Assembly (NCBI GenBank): GCA_050014895.1
Contig: JBEKCL010000045.1
Coordinates: forward strand, 1 to 18,451
DNA: 18,451 bases
Source of the DNA: JAFGLP01 sp050014895
Lineage (GTDB): Bacteria; Chloroflexota; Dehalococcoidia; GIF9; UBA5629
Direction of reading: 5' to 3'
Positions 1 to 6,947 of this stretch are shown piece by piece (the first letter of the stretch is position 1; each line of letters opens with the position of its first letter). Made by a program: the position numbers and the translations under genes. A model generated the notes under the pieces. It did not search any database and was not told where the DNA came from. It saw nothing but the letters and a program-made list of their open reading frames with translations.

Positions 1-2
1 TC

Positions 3-237
3 CTTCGGGACCGGCAGGTTTTAGCCAAAGAGGGAATTGCTATTGTGATGATTCAACTGGACAAAAGCGAAGGCAAGATAGTTGATATTCCGGAAGTCAT
101 TAGTCGGGGTTTTATTTTTAATAAAGAAGGTAAAGAGTTCTTAAACCAGGCCGGTAGATTTTTGATGGAAAAACTAAATACCAGAAAGTATGTTGATTCC
201 AAAGTTGCCAGAGAAGTCACAGTTGATACTTTGGCAT
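3..237 (+). CDS. rnj: Ribonuclease J, C-terminal fragment (both ends missing)
   Basis: The reading frame is open from base 3 and reads LRDRQVLAKEGIAIV, then a segment with PEVISRGFIF, then a helix ending in KVAREVTVDTLAS. This is the pattern of the small C-terminal domain of RNase J (LRDR, then a beta strand, then ISRGF). RNase J is a cytoplasmic metallo-beta-lactamase-fold endo/5'-3' exoribonuclease of RNA processing and decay. The catalytic beta-lactamase and beta-CASP domains would lie left of the window. Family members normally continue after this helix with an aromatic/Thr-Arg-Arg-Arg-Pro stretch of about 25 residues. That stretch is absent: past about 237 the frame runs antisense through another gene and stops at 306-308, so the last 23 codons are not RNase J. 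I am confident of the family from the motifs. Whether the gene is truly broken depends on the junction at 221-240. Confidence 0.85.
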
Positions 238-240
238 CCA
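221..240. other. Junction between two 3'-truncated convergent genes
   Basis: Left of this segment the sequence makes sense only as RNase J on the plus strand. Right of it, it makes sense only as an efflux adaptor on the minus strand. Both proteins lose their expected C-terminal parts here: about 25 residues of RNase J and about 200 of the adaptor. Both frames happen to stay open across the join, which produces fusion ORFs that should not be trusted. The exact breakpoint cannot be fixed because several bases could belong to either side. Either a deletion removed the 3' ends of two convergent genes and whatever lay between, or the assembly joined unrelated pieces. Confidence 0.7.
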
Positions 241-1378
241 CTTCAACGATGGCGCCGTCGACCGGGGCTATAATGGCGTTCTGCATGATGGCCTGCTTGG
301 CGCTGTAGAGGCCGACCTCTGCGCTCTGCAGGCTCAGGTTATATTGCTGCAGGCTCTGCCAGTTGATGCCGGAGCCCGTTTCAAATATAAGGGTCTGGGT
401 TTCCAGCACATCACGGGCCACCTGCAGGTTCAGCTTGCCGATGTACATGCGTTTGGCGGCTTCCACCGGGTCGGCGCCATCGCTGTTTATATAGCTCTTC
501 AGGTCCTGCACGGAGCGCAGTGATGATTGCAGGAAGTCCGCGCTGCTGTAGGTGTCGGCGAATTCGAAGATCATCCTGCTCTTGATGTTGATCGTGCTCT
601 TGGCCTGCTCGCTTGCAACTGAGGCCTGCTGCGCCGCGGCATCCAGCTCCGCTCCGATCTTTTTATAGTCGCCGGCTTTCATATCCTGGCTGATGTTCAA
701 AAGCGTCTGCTGGTAGCCCTGGAGGTAGCTGATCACTGAAGCGTAGTCCGGCTGCATGGGCTGGGAGCTGCCTGCGTAAAGGTCGGGCGACCACAGCGAA
801 TTGGTCTTGGCCCCGGCCAGCACTGCCGCATTCGGCCTGGTGTTGATCAGGTCCGCGCAAACTTCGATATCATAGTATGTCATAACCAGCCAGTAGCCGG
901 CGTCCTTATAATCGCCCTGGTTGAAATAGCTTTGCGAGGAGGCGATATCATTCTCCGCCTCGTTGGCCATGCGCTCAATGCTCAGGTCCGGGTAGTTAAA
1001 CGGCAGGTGGTCCGGACTGCACCCGAGTGAGATGTTATTCTGCGCCGTCTGTATGCTGAACAGCGCCGACTTGATCTGGTCAATTTGAGTGGACTCATCC
1101 TGCAGGGCCAACAGTGATCCCTCGTGGACATAGTCACCCTCGGTTACATAAATCTGGGTTGTCTGCCCCTGCGTTCCAAATTTGAGGTCATACACGTTCG
1201 GCATGCTAAGGTTGCCGTCTGTGGATACGGTCACGCTGATATCGCCGCGTTTGACTACCGCCGGCTGGCCTGCTGCCGCGGCGGTCTTATTGTCGCTGCC
1301 GCTGCTGCTGCACCCCGCCAGCAACATAACGGCGATACTGATTGTAGTTAACGCAATTGTTATATATCTATTATTCAT
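221..1378 (-). CDS. Efflux-type periplasmic adaptor lipoprotein 2 (HlyD/MacA-like), 3' truncated
   Basis: The start is the ATG at 1378, four bases after the stop of the preceding gene and just downstream of an AGGAAG ribosome site. A more upstream in-frame start would overlap that gene and lack a signal peptide. The N-terminus MNNRYITIALTTISIAVMLL is a lipoprotein signal ending in lipobox LAGC (Cys23). Residues about 38-95 form the first half of a biotinyl-lipoyl-like domain (DGNLSMPNVYDLKFGTQG, then VTEGDYVHEGSLLAL). A mostly helical insertion of about 270 residues follows, and the second half begins at IIAPVDGAIVEVDAK. After that the frame enters RNase J antisense sequence, so the beta-barrel and membrane-proximal domains found in its neighbour are missing. 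It is a paralogue of the upstream gene and surely in the same operon. As it stands it would not be a working adaptor. No transporter ATPase or permease partner is visible. Confidence 0.8.
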
Positions 1379-1382
1379 TTTA

Positions 1383-3272
1383 TTATCTTCCTGGTTGGGC
1401 TCCGCCGCCGCCTCCGCCGCCCGGCGCTCCCTGTGGCCTAGTTGTTGTAGGCGCGCCTGCCGCCGATTCCTGGATGATGACCCTATCGCCGGCGTTAACA
1501 CCTGTTAATATCACCGCGCTTTGGGCGTTCTGCATGCCCAGCGTGACCGGCCTTTTCTCTGTTTTGTTGTCGCTGGTGATAATTGTCACAGATGAGGTGC
1601 CGTCCTTAGCTGTGGTAATGGCCGTCAGCGGCAAAATCAAGGCGTTTTCCGCAGTGCTTACTGCGATATCCGCCGTGGCTGTAAGCATACCTTTGAGCGC
1701 AACATCAGTCGGGTCCAGCAGGATAGTCACGTTAAAGTGTACAACCCCGTTGGAATCGGCCGTGCCGTAGGGCGAAATGAACGAGACCTTGCCTGTGAAC
1801 GTCTTATTGGGCACCGCGTCTACCGTGATCGATGCGTTCTGGCCCGCCTTTATTTTGGTGATATCGATCTCATCGACCAGGCCTTTAAACTCGATCTGCG
1901 AAGTATCCACCATCTGGATGTCGCCTTTGGAGGCATAGTCTATCGCAGAAAGCACATCGTTTGTCTTAAGGTTAACGGCTACTACGATCCCGTCGAAGGG
2001 CGCCAGTATGACCGTATTGAGAAAATTCTTGTTGCAGTCTTTGAGCGCCACCAGGTCGTTGGCCAGATTAACATTGTACTGCGCCTGGTTCTTCATTGAC
2101 AGGCCGTGCTGTAAGACGTAATCGTTGACGCCCAATATGGCGTTGCTTAACATCATGTAATGCTCTGCGATGCGCAGGTTGGTCTCCAGGTCCGCTGAGT
2201 TCAGCCCGCCCTTCTCCATGCCGGTTGCCGCCGCGTTCATCTTGTCCTCGGCGGCGTTGAAAAAGCTCACGCTGAGGTCCTTGCCGTAGACGGTTGTATC
2301 ATCGGGGATTTTGAGGATATTGTAGTTGGTGTAGACTATCGTGCCTATAGGCGCCATGCCGGCCAGTGCCACCTGGTACTGGGCGGCCGCTTCGTCGAAC
2401 TTTTTTTGCGAGATTAAGTCGAGGGTTGTGCTGATGTCCGCCTGTGACTGCTTGATCTGGTCTACATCTTTGCGCAGGGCCTGTATATAAAAGCCTGCGC
2501 CTGAATCCTGGCCCATGATATCCATATAGGTTATGTTCTGGTCGTTTACCACCGGGGCCGTATTGCCCAGCCCCGATTGAGGGTTATTGATGGCGTCATT
2601 TATCATCATGATGACGGACTCCAGGTCCGCCGAGGCTATGCTTAGCTCCGAGGAAGCCTCAGTATAGTTCTCTGACTGGAAAAGCTGTTGTGCCGTACCC
2701 ATTTCCTGCTGGTACCAGTAGTACCCATCAAGGATGGTCCCTGTCGGGTAATAGTCGGTATAAACCGGCTCATTATGGATGCCTTTAGGTGATGCCATAT
2801 AAAGAGTGTTGCTTGGATTGGTCGGATCTGGAAATGGTATTACTACGTCAGCTTCGAAAGCCGGACTGGTTGGATCGTATGGCAAGTAATAACTTGCCCT
2901 GAACTGCGGTAGCCGCGGCACGGTTTCATACAGGTTGCTCAGGTCGGTCTGCACCTTGTTATTGGCCGTTTTGATGGCCAGGGCCTGCATCGTGTCATCG
3001 AGTGTCGCCAGAATAGTGCCGGCCTTGACGATGTCTCCCTCCTTAACATTTATATTCAGGACGTTGCCCGGCGCACCGAAATGCAGGTCGAAGGCCTGCG
3101 GCATGTTCAGGTTGCCGTCCACGCTGACGGTCACATCCAGGTTGCCCTGCTGCACTGTGACCGGCCGGGCGCTTACTACGGGAGTTTTGGTTGCCGCCGT
3201 ACAGCCGGCCACCGTAGTGGCTACTATGATGGAAACCAGTATGAAAGACAATCTACTTAATTTATTACGCAT
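1383..3272 (-). CDS. Efflux-type periplasmic adaptor lipoprotein 1 (HlyD/MacA-like) with oversized insertion
   Basis: This 629-residue protein starts with a lipoprotein signal ending in VAGC (Cys24). Residues about 36-92 are the first lipoyl half-domain (VTVQQGNLDVTVSVDGNL, VKEGDIVKAGTILATLDD). Residues about 93-418 are a large insertion with Tyr/Pro-rich and helical parts. Residues 421-440 start the second lipoyl half (VILAPFDGIVVAVNLKTNDV). Beta-barrel and membrane-proximal domains follow to about residue 602 (AGQNASITVDAVPNKTFTGK, LILPLTAI, GVNAGDRVII). A low-complexity tail with seven glycines in a row closes the protein. Typical MacA/HlyD adaptors are about 350-450 residues with a helical hairpin of about 60-150, so the insertion is unusual. 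Such adaptors normally link an inner-membrane ABC or RND pump to the exterior; here only the adaptor pair is seen, next to a two-component system. The SD before the ATG at 3272 is weak. Confidence 0.85.
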   Translation of the reverse strand: MRNKLSRLSFILVSIIVATTVAGCTAATKTPVVSARPVTVQQGNLDVTVSVDGNLNMPQAFDLHFGAPGNVLNINVKEGDIVKAGTILATLDDTMQALAIKTANNKVQTDLSNLYETVPRLPQFRASYYLPYDPTSPAFEADVVIPFPDPTNPSNTLYMASPKGIHNEPVYTDYYPTGTILDGYYWYQQEMGTAQQLFQSENYTEASSELSIASADLESVIMMINDAINNPQSGLGNTAPVVNDQNITYMDIMGQDSGAGFYIQALRKDVDQIKQSQADISTTLDLISQKKFDEAAAQYQVALAGMAPIGTIVYTNYNILKIPDDTTVYGKDLSVSFFNAAEDKMNAAATGMEKGGLNSADLETNLRIAEHYMMLSNAILGVNDYVLQHGLSMKNQAQYNVNLANDLVALKDCNKNFLNTVILAPFDGIVVAVNLKTNDVLSAIDYASKGDIQMVDTSQIEFKGLVDEIDITKIKAGQNASITVDAVPNKTFTGKVSFISPYGTADSNGVVHFNVTILLDPTDVALKGMLTATADIAVSTAENALILPLTAITTAKDGTSSVTIITSDNKTEKRPVTLGMQNAQSAVILTGVNAGDRVIIQESAAGAPTTTRPQGAPGGGGGGGAQPGR

Positions 3273-3412
3273 GTTTTATCTCAAGTACCTTATATGCAGT
3301 ATTCATGATGCTCATAGTCAATTTAAATAAGATTATCAAGAAATTATTAGGATTTTATTTTGGATGCCTGCTTAAATGGCAGACGATAATGTAATTAAGC
3401 ATAAACGGGTTA

Positions 3413-3421
3413 ATTATAGCA
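3413..3421 (-). promoter_or_regulatory. Extended -10 promoter for the adaptor operon
   Basis: On the minus strand this reads TGCTATAAT, a perfect TATAAT preceded by the extended -10 TGn. There is no good -35 box at 17 bp, which fits an activator-dependent or extended -10 promoter. It would give a 5' leader of roughly 135 bases. The identical nonamer occurs upstream of the citrate-synthase-like gene. Confidence 0.55.
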
Positions 3422-3428
3422 CCTACTT

Positions 3429-3467
3429 TAAATAATGTTTATGAAGACATTGTAAAATTTTTATTAA
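3429..3467 (-). promoter_or_regulatory. Putative response-regulator direct repeats upstream of the adaptor operon
   Basis: On the minus strand TTAATA (3467-3462), TTTACA (3456-3451) and TTCATA (3445-3440) are spaced exactly 11 bp apart. A degenerate TATTTA follows at 3434-3429, then the -10 at 3418. This is the geometry of OmpR/PhoP-family tandem half-sites (PhoP-type pattern TTNACA-N5-TTAACA). The rest of 3273-3531 is AT-rich and shows no gene. Chance matches are possible in such AT-rich DNA. Confidence 0.4.
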
Positions 3468-3531
3468 GACGCCATACGATTTAGATTGCGGTTGTTTAAC
3501 AAAGTTGAGATAGAAGGATTTATCATATAGC

Positions 3532-5028
3532 CTACCTGGAAATTGGGATAGTGAAAGAGAAGCGGCTGCCTTTGCCTAATTCGCTTTGCACGGTTATTTT
3601 TCCTCCGTGCGCTTCTACGAAAGACCTGGCAATTGTCAGTCCCAAACCGGTGCCGCCCGTTGACCTGGTCCTTGATTTATCAATGCGGTGGAACCGCTCG
3701 AAAATGTTCTGCAGTTCATCGGCGGGTATGCCCTCGCCGGTATCGGTAACACTGATCTCGATCATGTCCCCATTCTCTATGGCGGCCACCGTTATGGCGC
3801 CGCCCCTGGGAGTATGCGCAATGGCGTTTTCCAGCAGGTTGAGCAGCACCTGCTTTATGCGCAGGAAATCCACGTAAACTTCAGGCAGGCCGGCCGGGAC
3901 GTTGCTGTCCAGCGATATCTCCTTGCTCAGGGCTTTGGCCTGTACTGCGGATACCGCCTGGTCGATCAGGTCGGGCACCACTTCAGTCTCACGATATAGC
4001 TTGAGCTCGCCCGCTTCGGCCAGGCTGAGCTCCTGGAGGTCGTCGATCAACCGGGAGAGCAGCATGGTCTCGTCATATACTGAGCCTATGGTTTTCTCAT
4101 CCGGCTTCATGACGCTGTCGCGTATTGCTTCCAAATAGCCCCTGATATTGGTCAGCGGGCTTCTCAGTTCGTGGGCAATATCGGCTATCATGTCGCGGCG
4201 CAACTGTATATCGCGCTCCATGTTGGCGGCCATGGAGTTGAAGGTCGTGGCCATCTCACCGATTTCGCTCTTGTCCTTTATGTTTACCCTCTGTGACAGG
4301 TCGCCTTTGCCCCACTTATGGGCGGCTGCAGTCAGCGCCCTGACGGGAAAAAGGATATTCCGTGATATAAAAAATGTGACGCCCAGCGCTACGATTACGG
4401 CCAGGAGGCCGCCGATGATGAAATAGCGGCCTATTTCATTGTAAAGAAGTTGCAGCGCAGTCAGGCCGATTTCGTTCTGCGATAAGGGCATAAGATATAC
4501 TCGCCCTATCACGTTAGCATTGGAGTCCTGGGACGGAGATGGTCCGTTTGGCGGTTGGTGCGATGTCAGTCCAGGCATGACTAACAAAGATGGCCCGTCC
4601 TGTGCGCTCGTGGAGTCCGGTGGAACTGCTGCACTGGAATTGGGGTTGGCAGGGCCTTGGGGTGGTAAAGATACAGGTCTGCTGTAAAATTTGTCCAGTT
4701 CAGCCTGTGCTATAGATGAGTTAGAGCTTGAATCTTTCGCCGAATCTGTAATTATGGTCCCGGTATTGTCAGTTAGCACTATACGATAGTTGAACTGCTC
4801 ACCTACCTCTTTGATGAGCGAGTCTATACCGTCCCAGTTTTGGTGGATAATGTAGTAGTCCATGACTACGAACTGTATGCGTCCCATGACCATGTGCTCC
4901 ACACGGTCGCTGAACTTCTGGATTTGCCCGGTGGTGGTCTGCCAGATCATAAAGAAAACCACCCCGACGGTCAGCAGGATGACCAGCGTGAACGCTACCA
5001 GAAGCCGGAATTGGAGGGTGTGCCGCAT
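3532..5028 (-). CDS. Membrane sensor histidine kinase (HAMP-HisKA-HATPase)
   Basis: This 498-residue kinase has a first membrane helix at about residues 8-30 and an extracytoplasmic domain at about 31-200. That domain carries a low-complexity Pro/Ser/Asn-rich stretch near 120-172. A second helix lies at about 202-222, a HAMP linker to about 275, and a HisKA domain with DIAHELRSPL, where His286 is the predicted phosphorylation site. The ATPase domain shows the N box (NLLENAIAHT, 397-406), G1 (DTGEGIP, 429-435), F box (FERF, 443-446) and G2 (GGTGLGL, 458-464). All catalytic motifs look intact, so it should autophosphorylate and pass phosphate to the regulator encoded just upstream. The gene starts one base after the regulator stop, with GAGGT as ribosome site, so the two are translationally coupled. 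The ligand cannot be read from the sequence. Neighbouring adaptor genes suggest an envelope or efflux signal. Confidence 0.95.
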   Translation of the reverse strand: MRHTLQFRLLVAFTLVILLTVGVVFFMIWQTTTGQIQKFSDRVEHMVMGRIQFVVMDYYIIHQNWDGIDSLIKEVGEQFNYRIVLTDNTGTIITDSAKDSSSNSSIAQAELDKFYSRPVSLPPQGPANPNSSAAVPPDSTSAQDGPSLLVMPGLTSHQPPNGPSPSQDSNANVIGRVYLMPLSQNEIGLTALQLLYNEIGRYFIIGGLLAVIVALGVTFFISRNILFPVRALTAAAHKWGKGDLSQRVNIKDKSEIGEMATTFNSMAANMERDIQLRRDMIADIAHELRSPLTNIRGYLEAIRDSVMKPDEKTIGSVYDETMLLSRLIDDLQELSLAEAGELKLYRETEVVPDLIDQAVSAVQAKALSKEISLDSNVPAGLPEVYVDFLRIKQVLLNLLENAIAHTPRGGAITVAAIENGDMIEISVTDTGEGIPADELQNIFERFHRIDKSRTRSTGGTGLGLTIARSFVEAHGGKITVQSELGKGSRFSFTIPISR

Positions 5029-5029
5029 A

Positions 5030-5713
5030 TTAGACCTCGATAAGCTTGTAGCCTGCTCCGTAGATTGTCTTTATATAGGTGGGGTGCTTTGGGTCGGGCT
5101 CTATTTTGCGGCGCAGGTTGAAAATATGCACATCTATGGCCCGGTCGAAGCTCTCGAAATCATAGCCGAAGGCTTTTTCGATCAGGTCCACCCGGTCGAA
5201 TACTCTCCCCGGCTCCCTCAGAAAAGCGGCCAGTATCTTGAATTCAACCGCGGTCAATGCCAATTGCTTGTCCTTCACGCATACTTCCCGCTTCGGCAGG
5301 TTCATAAAGAAATCACCGTACTTGATTTCAGCCGGACCTCGCTCGGTCGGGAGCCGCCTGAAAATGGCCCGTACCCTGGCGGCCAGCTCTCCCGGGCTGA
5401 AGGGCTTGGTTACATAATCATCGGCGCCCCCGTCCAGACCTGTTAGCTTGTCCTCATCACGGGTGCGTGCTGTCAGCATGACAATGGGCACATCGGATTC
5501 TGCGCGCAGCCTGCGGCATATCTCGACACCATTTATTCCAGGCAACATGACGTCCAGCACTACCAGGCTGGGATGGTTCTCCCTGAACACGCGCAGTGCT
5601 TCTTCTCCATCATAAGCTGTCAGTACCTTGTGTCCATCACGTTCGAGGTAAAGTTTGACCAGTTCAACGGTTTTGGCGTCGTCATCCACAACCAGGATTG
5701 TTTTATTAGTCAT
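5030..5713 (-). CDS. OmpR/PhoB-family response regulator
   Basis: I place the start at the ATG at 5713, not the GTG six bases upstream. AAAGGG lies 7 bases before the ATG but is almost adjacent to the GTG. From this start (227 residues) the receiver domain has the acidic pocket in VVDDDAK, phospho-acceptor Asp54 in VVLDVMLPG, Thr81 in MLTAR and Lys103 in TKPF. The C-terminal half is a winged helix typical of OmpR/PhoB (RAIDVHIFNLRRKIE, then TIYGAGYKL). It is the cognate partner of the kinase that follows after one base. A TTAATA-N5-TTAACA repeat lies upstream at 5797-5812 and suggests autoregulation. Similar repeats precede the adaptor operon and the divergent lipoprotein gene. Family and role are certain; the regulon is inferred. 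Confidence 0.96.
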   Translation of the reverse strand: MTNKTILVVDDDAKTVELVKLYLERDGHKVLTAYDGEEALRVFRENHPSLVVLDVMLPGINGVEICRRLRAESDVPIVMLTARTRDEDKLTGLDGGADDYVTKPFSPGELAARVRAIFRRLPTERGPAEIKYGDFFMNLPKREVCVKDKQLALTAVEFKILAAFLREPGRVFDRVDLIEKAFGYDFESFDRAIDVHIFNLRRKIEPDPKHPTYIKTIYGAGYKLIEV

Positions 5714-5775
5714 AATCACGCCCTTTATACAAATAATATTATCTGAACGTAGCTAATTTCGCTAATCTCTTCAAT

Positions 5776-5812
5776 GTTAAAAATTAGCACTGTATTGTTA
5801 AGTAAATATTAA
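5776..5812 (-). promoter_or_regulatory. Putative PhoP-like repeat upstream of the response regulator gene
   Basis: On the minus strand TTAATATTTACTTAACA gives two TTAAYA half-sites in 11-bp phase (5812 and 5801). A further TTAAC lies 21 bp on, at 5780-5776. Nearer the gene, GCTAAT occurs on the plus strand at 5752 and 5761 (ATTAGC on the minus strand). The arrangement suits an OmpR-family regulator binding its own promoter. I could not assign a convincing -10. Confidence 0.35.
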
Positions 5813-5877
5813 GCATCGGTATCAAAGCTGTTGCATGTTCCCCCGGCCCCGGCGATTGGTTGTCATATAAATTATTG

Positions 5878-5910
5878 GAAGGTGCTTCCACCGCATGTGG
5901 AAGCACCTTC
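5878..5910. repeat. Perfect 14-bp inverted repeat (hairpin) in the divergent intergenic region
   Basis: GAAGGTGCTTCCAC (5878-5891) is repeated exactly in reverse complement at 5897-5910 with a 5-base loop CGCAT. No T-run follows on either strand, so it is not a standard intrinsic terminator. It sits between two divergent genes where no transcript needs ending. It could be the stem of a small RNA, a REP-like palindrome or a regulator site. Confidence 0.8.
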
Positions 5911-5959
5911 TATCAGAAAAGAGGAGGAGCCAACTAGCTATCAGCTTAACAGGAGATCA

Positions 5960-5999
5960 TTAAATAATTATTAACATTTTAGTTAATAAAAAGCTAATA
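5960..5999 (+). promoter_or_regulatory. Four tandem TTAAYA-like repeats upstream of the small lipoprotein gene
   Basis: TTAAAT (5960), TTAACA (5971), TTAATA (5983) and CTAATA (5994) begin 11, 12 and 11 bp apart, and the last overlaps the -35 position. The layout matches OmpR/PhoP-family direct-repeat operators, and the spacing to the -10 resembles that at the adaptor operon. Most likely it is bound by the neighbouring response regulator; this is inference. Confidence 0.45.
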
Positions 6000-6008
6000 T
6001 TTTGCACG

Positions 6009-6014
6009 TATAAT
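6009..6014 (+). promoter_or_regulatory. -10 box of the small lipoprotein promoter
   Basis: A perfect TATAAT lies 30 bases before the start codon. The 17-bp-upstream position reads ATAAAA, a poor -35. This fits a promoter that needs the activator bound at the adjacent repeats. Confidence 0.5.
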
Positions 6015-6044
6015 TATATATAGTGAAAAATTTGGAGGTAATTT

Positions 6045-6593
6045 TTGTCTAAAAAATTTCGAGTAGTGTTTATGTGTATAGCGCTGGTAGCCATCCTGTC
6101 GGCTGTATTATTGGCTGGTTGCAGTTCCACCAGCACCAGCCAGACTACAGCGCCTGCGGTGCAGTCGCAACAGCAGACCACTCAGCCCGCACAGCAGCAG
6201 ACAACCACATCAGGTCAGCAGCCGTCCGGTCAGAGGCCGTCAGGTCAGGGCCAGGGCCAGCAAAATATGCAGCAGGTAATAACCAAGGCCGCGGTCATAC
6301 TGGGTGTGTCTGCGACTGACCTTACCACTGCTTTTGACGCCGCCACAAAAAGCGCTGGCGGTAATCGTCCTTCCGGGTCCGATAACAGGACTCGTCCGTC
6401 CGGCCAGCCGCCTCAGGGTGGACAGCAGTCTGGTCAACAGCCTTCGCAGGGCCAGTCAGGCCAGGGTCAGGCCCCGTCCGGTTCTTCAGACATGATGAAG
6501 AGCGTTTATACTAGCATTGCCACCACATTGAACCTGACAGCCGATAAAGTCCAGGCCGCTTTCGAACAAGCACAAAGTGAATTGAAGCAATAG
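6045..6593 (+). CDS. Small Gln/Ser/Pro/Gly-rich lipoprotein with two short helical repeats
   Basis: Translation most likely starts at TTG 6045, because GGAGG at 6034-6038 is ideally placed and the basic SKKFR n-region follows. The next ATG (6072) has no ribosome site. The 182-residue product has a lipoprotein signal ending in LAGC, so it should be anchored outside the membrane. Two low-complexity linkers rich in QQ, SGQ and PSG separate two similar helical motifs: KAAVILGVSATDLTTAFDAA (about residues 85-104) and SIATTLNLTADKVQAAFEQA (about 157-176). They share the pattern A-x(2)-L-x-[VL]-[ST]-A-x-x-[LV]-x-x-A-F-[DE]-x-A. I do not recognise the family by name. The tandem repeats upstream and its divergence from the regulator gene suggest it belongs to the two-component regulon, perhaps as an envelope-stress or sensor accessory protein. 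Confidence 0.8.
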   Translation: MSKKFRVVFMCIALVAILSAVLLAGCSSTSTSQTTAPAVQSQQQTTQPAQQQTTTSGQQPSGQRPSGQGQGQQNMQQVITKAAVILGVSATDLTTAFDAATKSAGGNRPSGSDNRTRPSGQPPQGGQQSGQQPSQGQSGQGQAPSGSSDMMKSVYTSIATTLNLTADKVQAAFEQAQSELKQ

Positions 6594-6637
6594 TTTTTCC
6601 ACGCCGGCCGCTTGCCAGCGAAGGGAGATAATTTCTA

Positions 6638-6811
6638 GTGGACCGTAATTCGACTAAAAGAATCTCAATGCGCAAGTTGTCGGAAAATGAAATGTGGATC
6701 CTAATTGTGACCCTCTGCCGGGACACCCAGCAAAAATCTATAGATGTGGGGTCCCGGCAGCGCCGGCGTGCAATTCTCTGGGCCGACCGTAAGCTCAGAA
6801 ATGCCAAATGA
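6638..6811 (+). CDS. Possible small ORF, 57 codons, unknown function
   Basis: A GTG at 6638 follows AAGGGAG by about 10 bases and opens a 57-codon frame ending at TGA 6809-6811. The product is basic and charged; it contains KLSENEMWILIVTL and ends with RRRAILWADRKLRNAK. An internal ATG at 6668 would give 47 residues. Evidence against it: a frame this long is not rare by chance, and a 10-bp perfect inverted repeat falls inside it. I recognise no domain. It is the only plausible gene in the gap 6594-6984. Confidence 0.35.
   Translation: MDRNSTKRISMRKLSENEMWILIVTLCRDTQQKSIDVGSRQRRRAILWADRKLRNAK
6715..6760. repeat. Inverted repeat with 10-bp perfect arms
   Basis: CTGCCGGGAC (6715-6724) pairs with GTCCCGGCAG (6751-6760). 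One bulged A would extend the stem by CCC/GGG, and the loop contains the palindrome ATCTATAGAT. No T-run follows. It may be a factor-assisted terminator for the lipoprotein transcript, a REP-like element or an RNA structure. Confidence 0.6.
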
Positions 6812-6844
6812 TACAGGTCATAGTACAATAATAGCCGGCAAAAC

Positions 6845-6906
6845 TGTATAGGTGTTTACACGATTTGTTATTGGACTCCTCCCCATACACCTCCCCCACC
6901 TATACA
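6845..6906. repeat. 10-bp inverted repeat TGTATAGGTG / CACCTATACA
   Basis: Perfect 10-bp arms at 6845-6854 and 6897-6906 are separated by 42 bases that include a C-rich tract. They lie just upstream of the diguanylate cyclase promoter region. They could be paired operator sites or an RNA leader stem. Confidence 0.5.
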
Positions 6907-6917
6907 AGCTATTATGC

Positions 6918-6947
6918 TTGAATTTCCGGTAGATATAGTAATACAAT
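6918..6947 (+). promoter_or_regulatory. Candidate promoter of the diguanylate cyclase gene
   Basis: TTGAAT (6918-6923) and TACAAT (6942-6947) are separated by 18 bp and lie 38 bases before the start codon. Both boxes are near consensus, but the match is not strong. Confidence 0.35.

Noticed and set aside
1383..1450. A trinucleotide repeat as a phase-variable locus in the adaptor tail
   Set aside because: The glycine run is encoded by mixed GGN codons and changes only in steps of three, so it would vary length, not switch expression.
53..1501. A single long minus-strand protein covering the adaptor and the RNase J antisense region
   Set aside because: Its first 41 residues overlap the upstream gene without a signal or ribosome site. 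Its last roughly 58-60 residues are antisense to RNase J. Only about 221-1378 is the adaptor.
6511..6828. A 105-residue minus-strand reading frame
   Set aside because: It overlaps the end of the well-supported lipoprotein gene, has no convincing ribosome site and shows no domain-like pattern. The plus-strand small ORF is more plausible.
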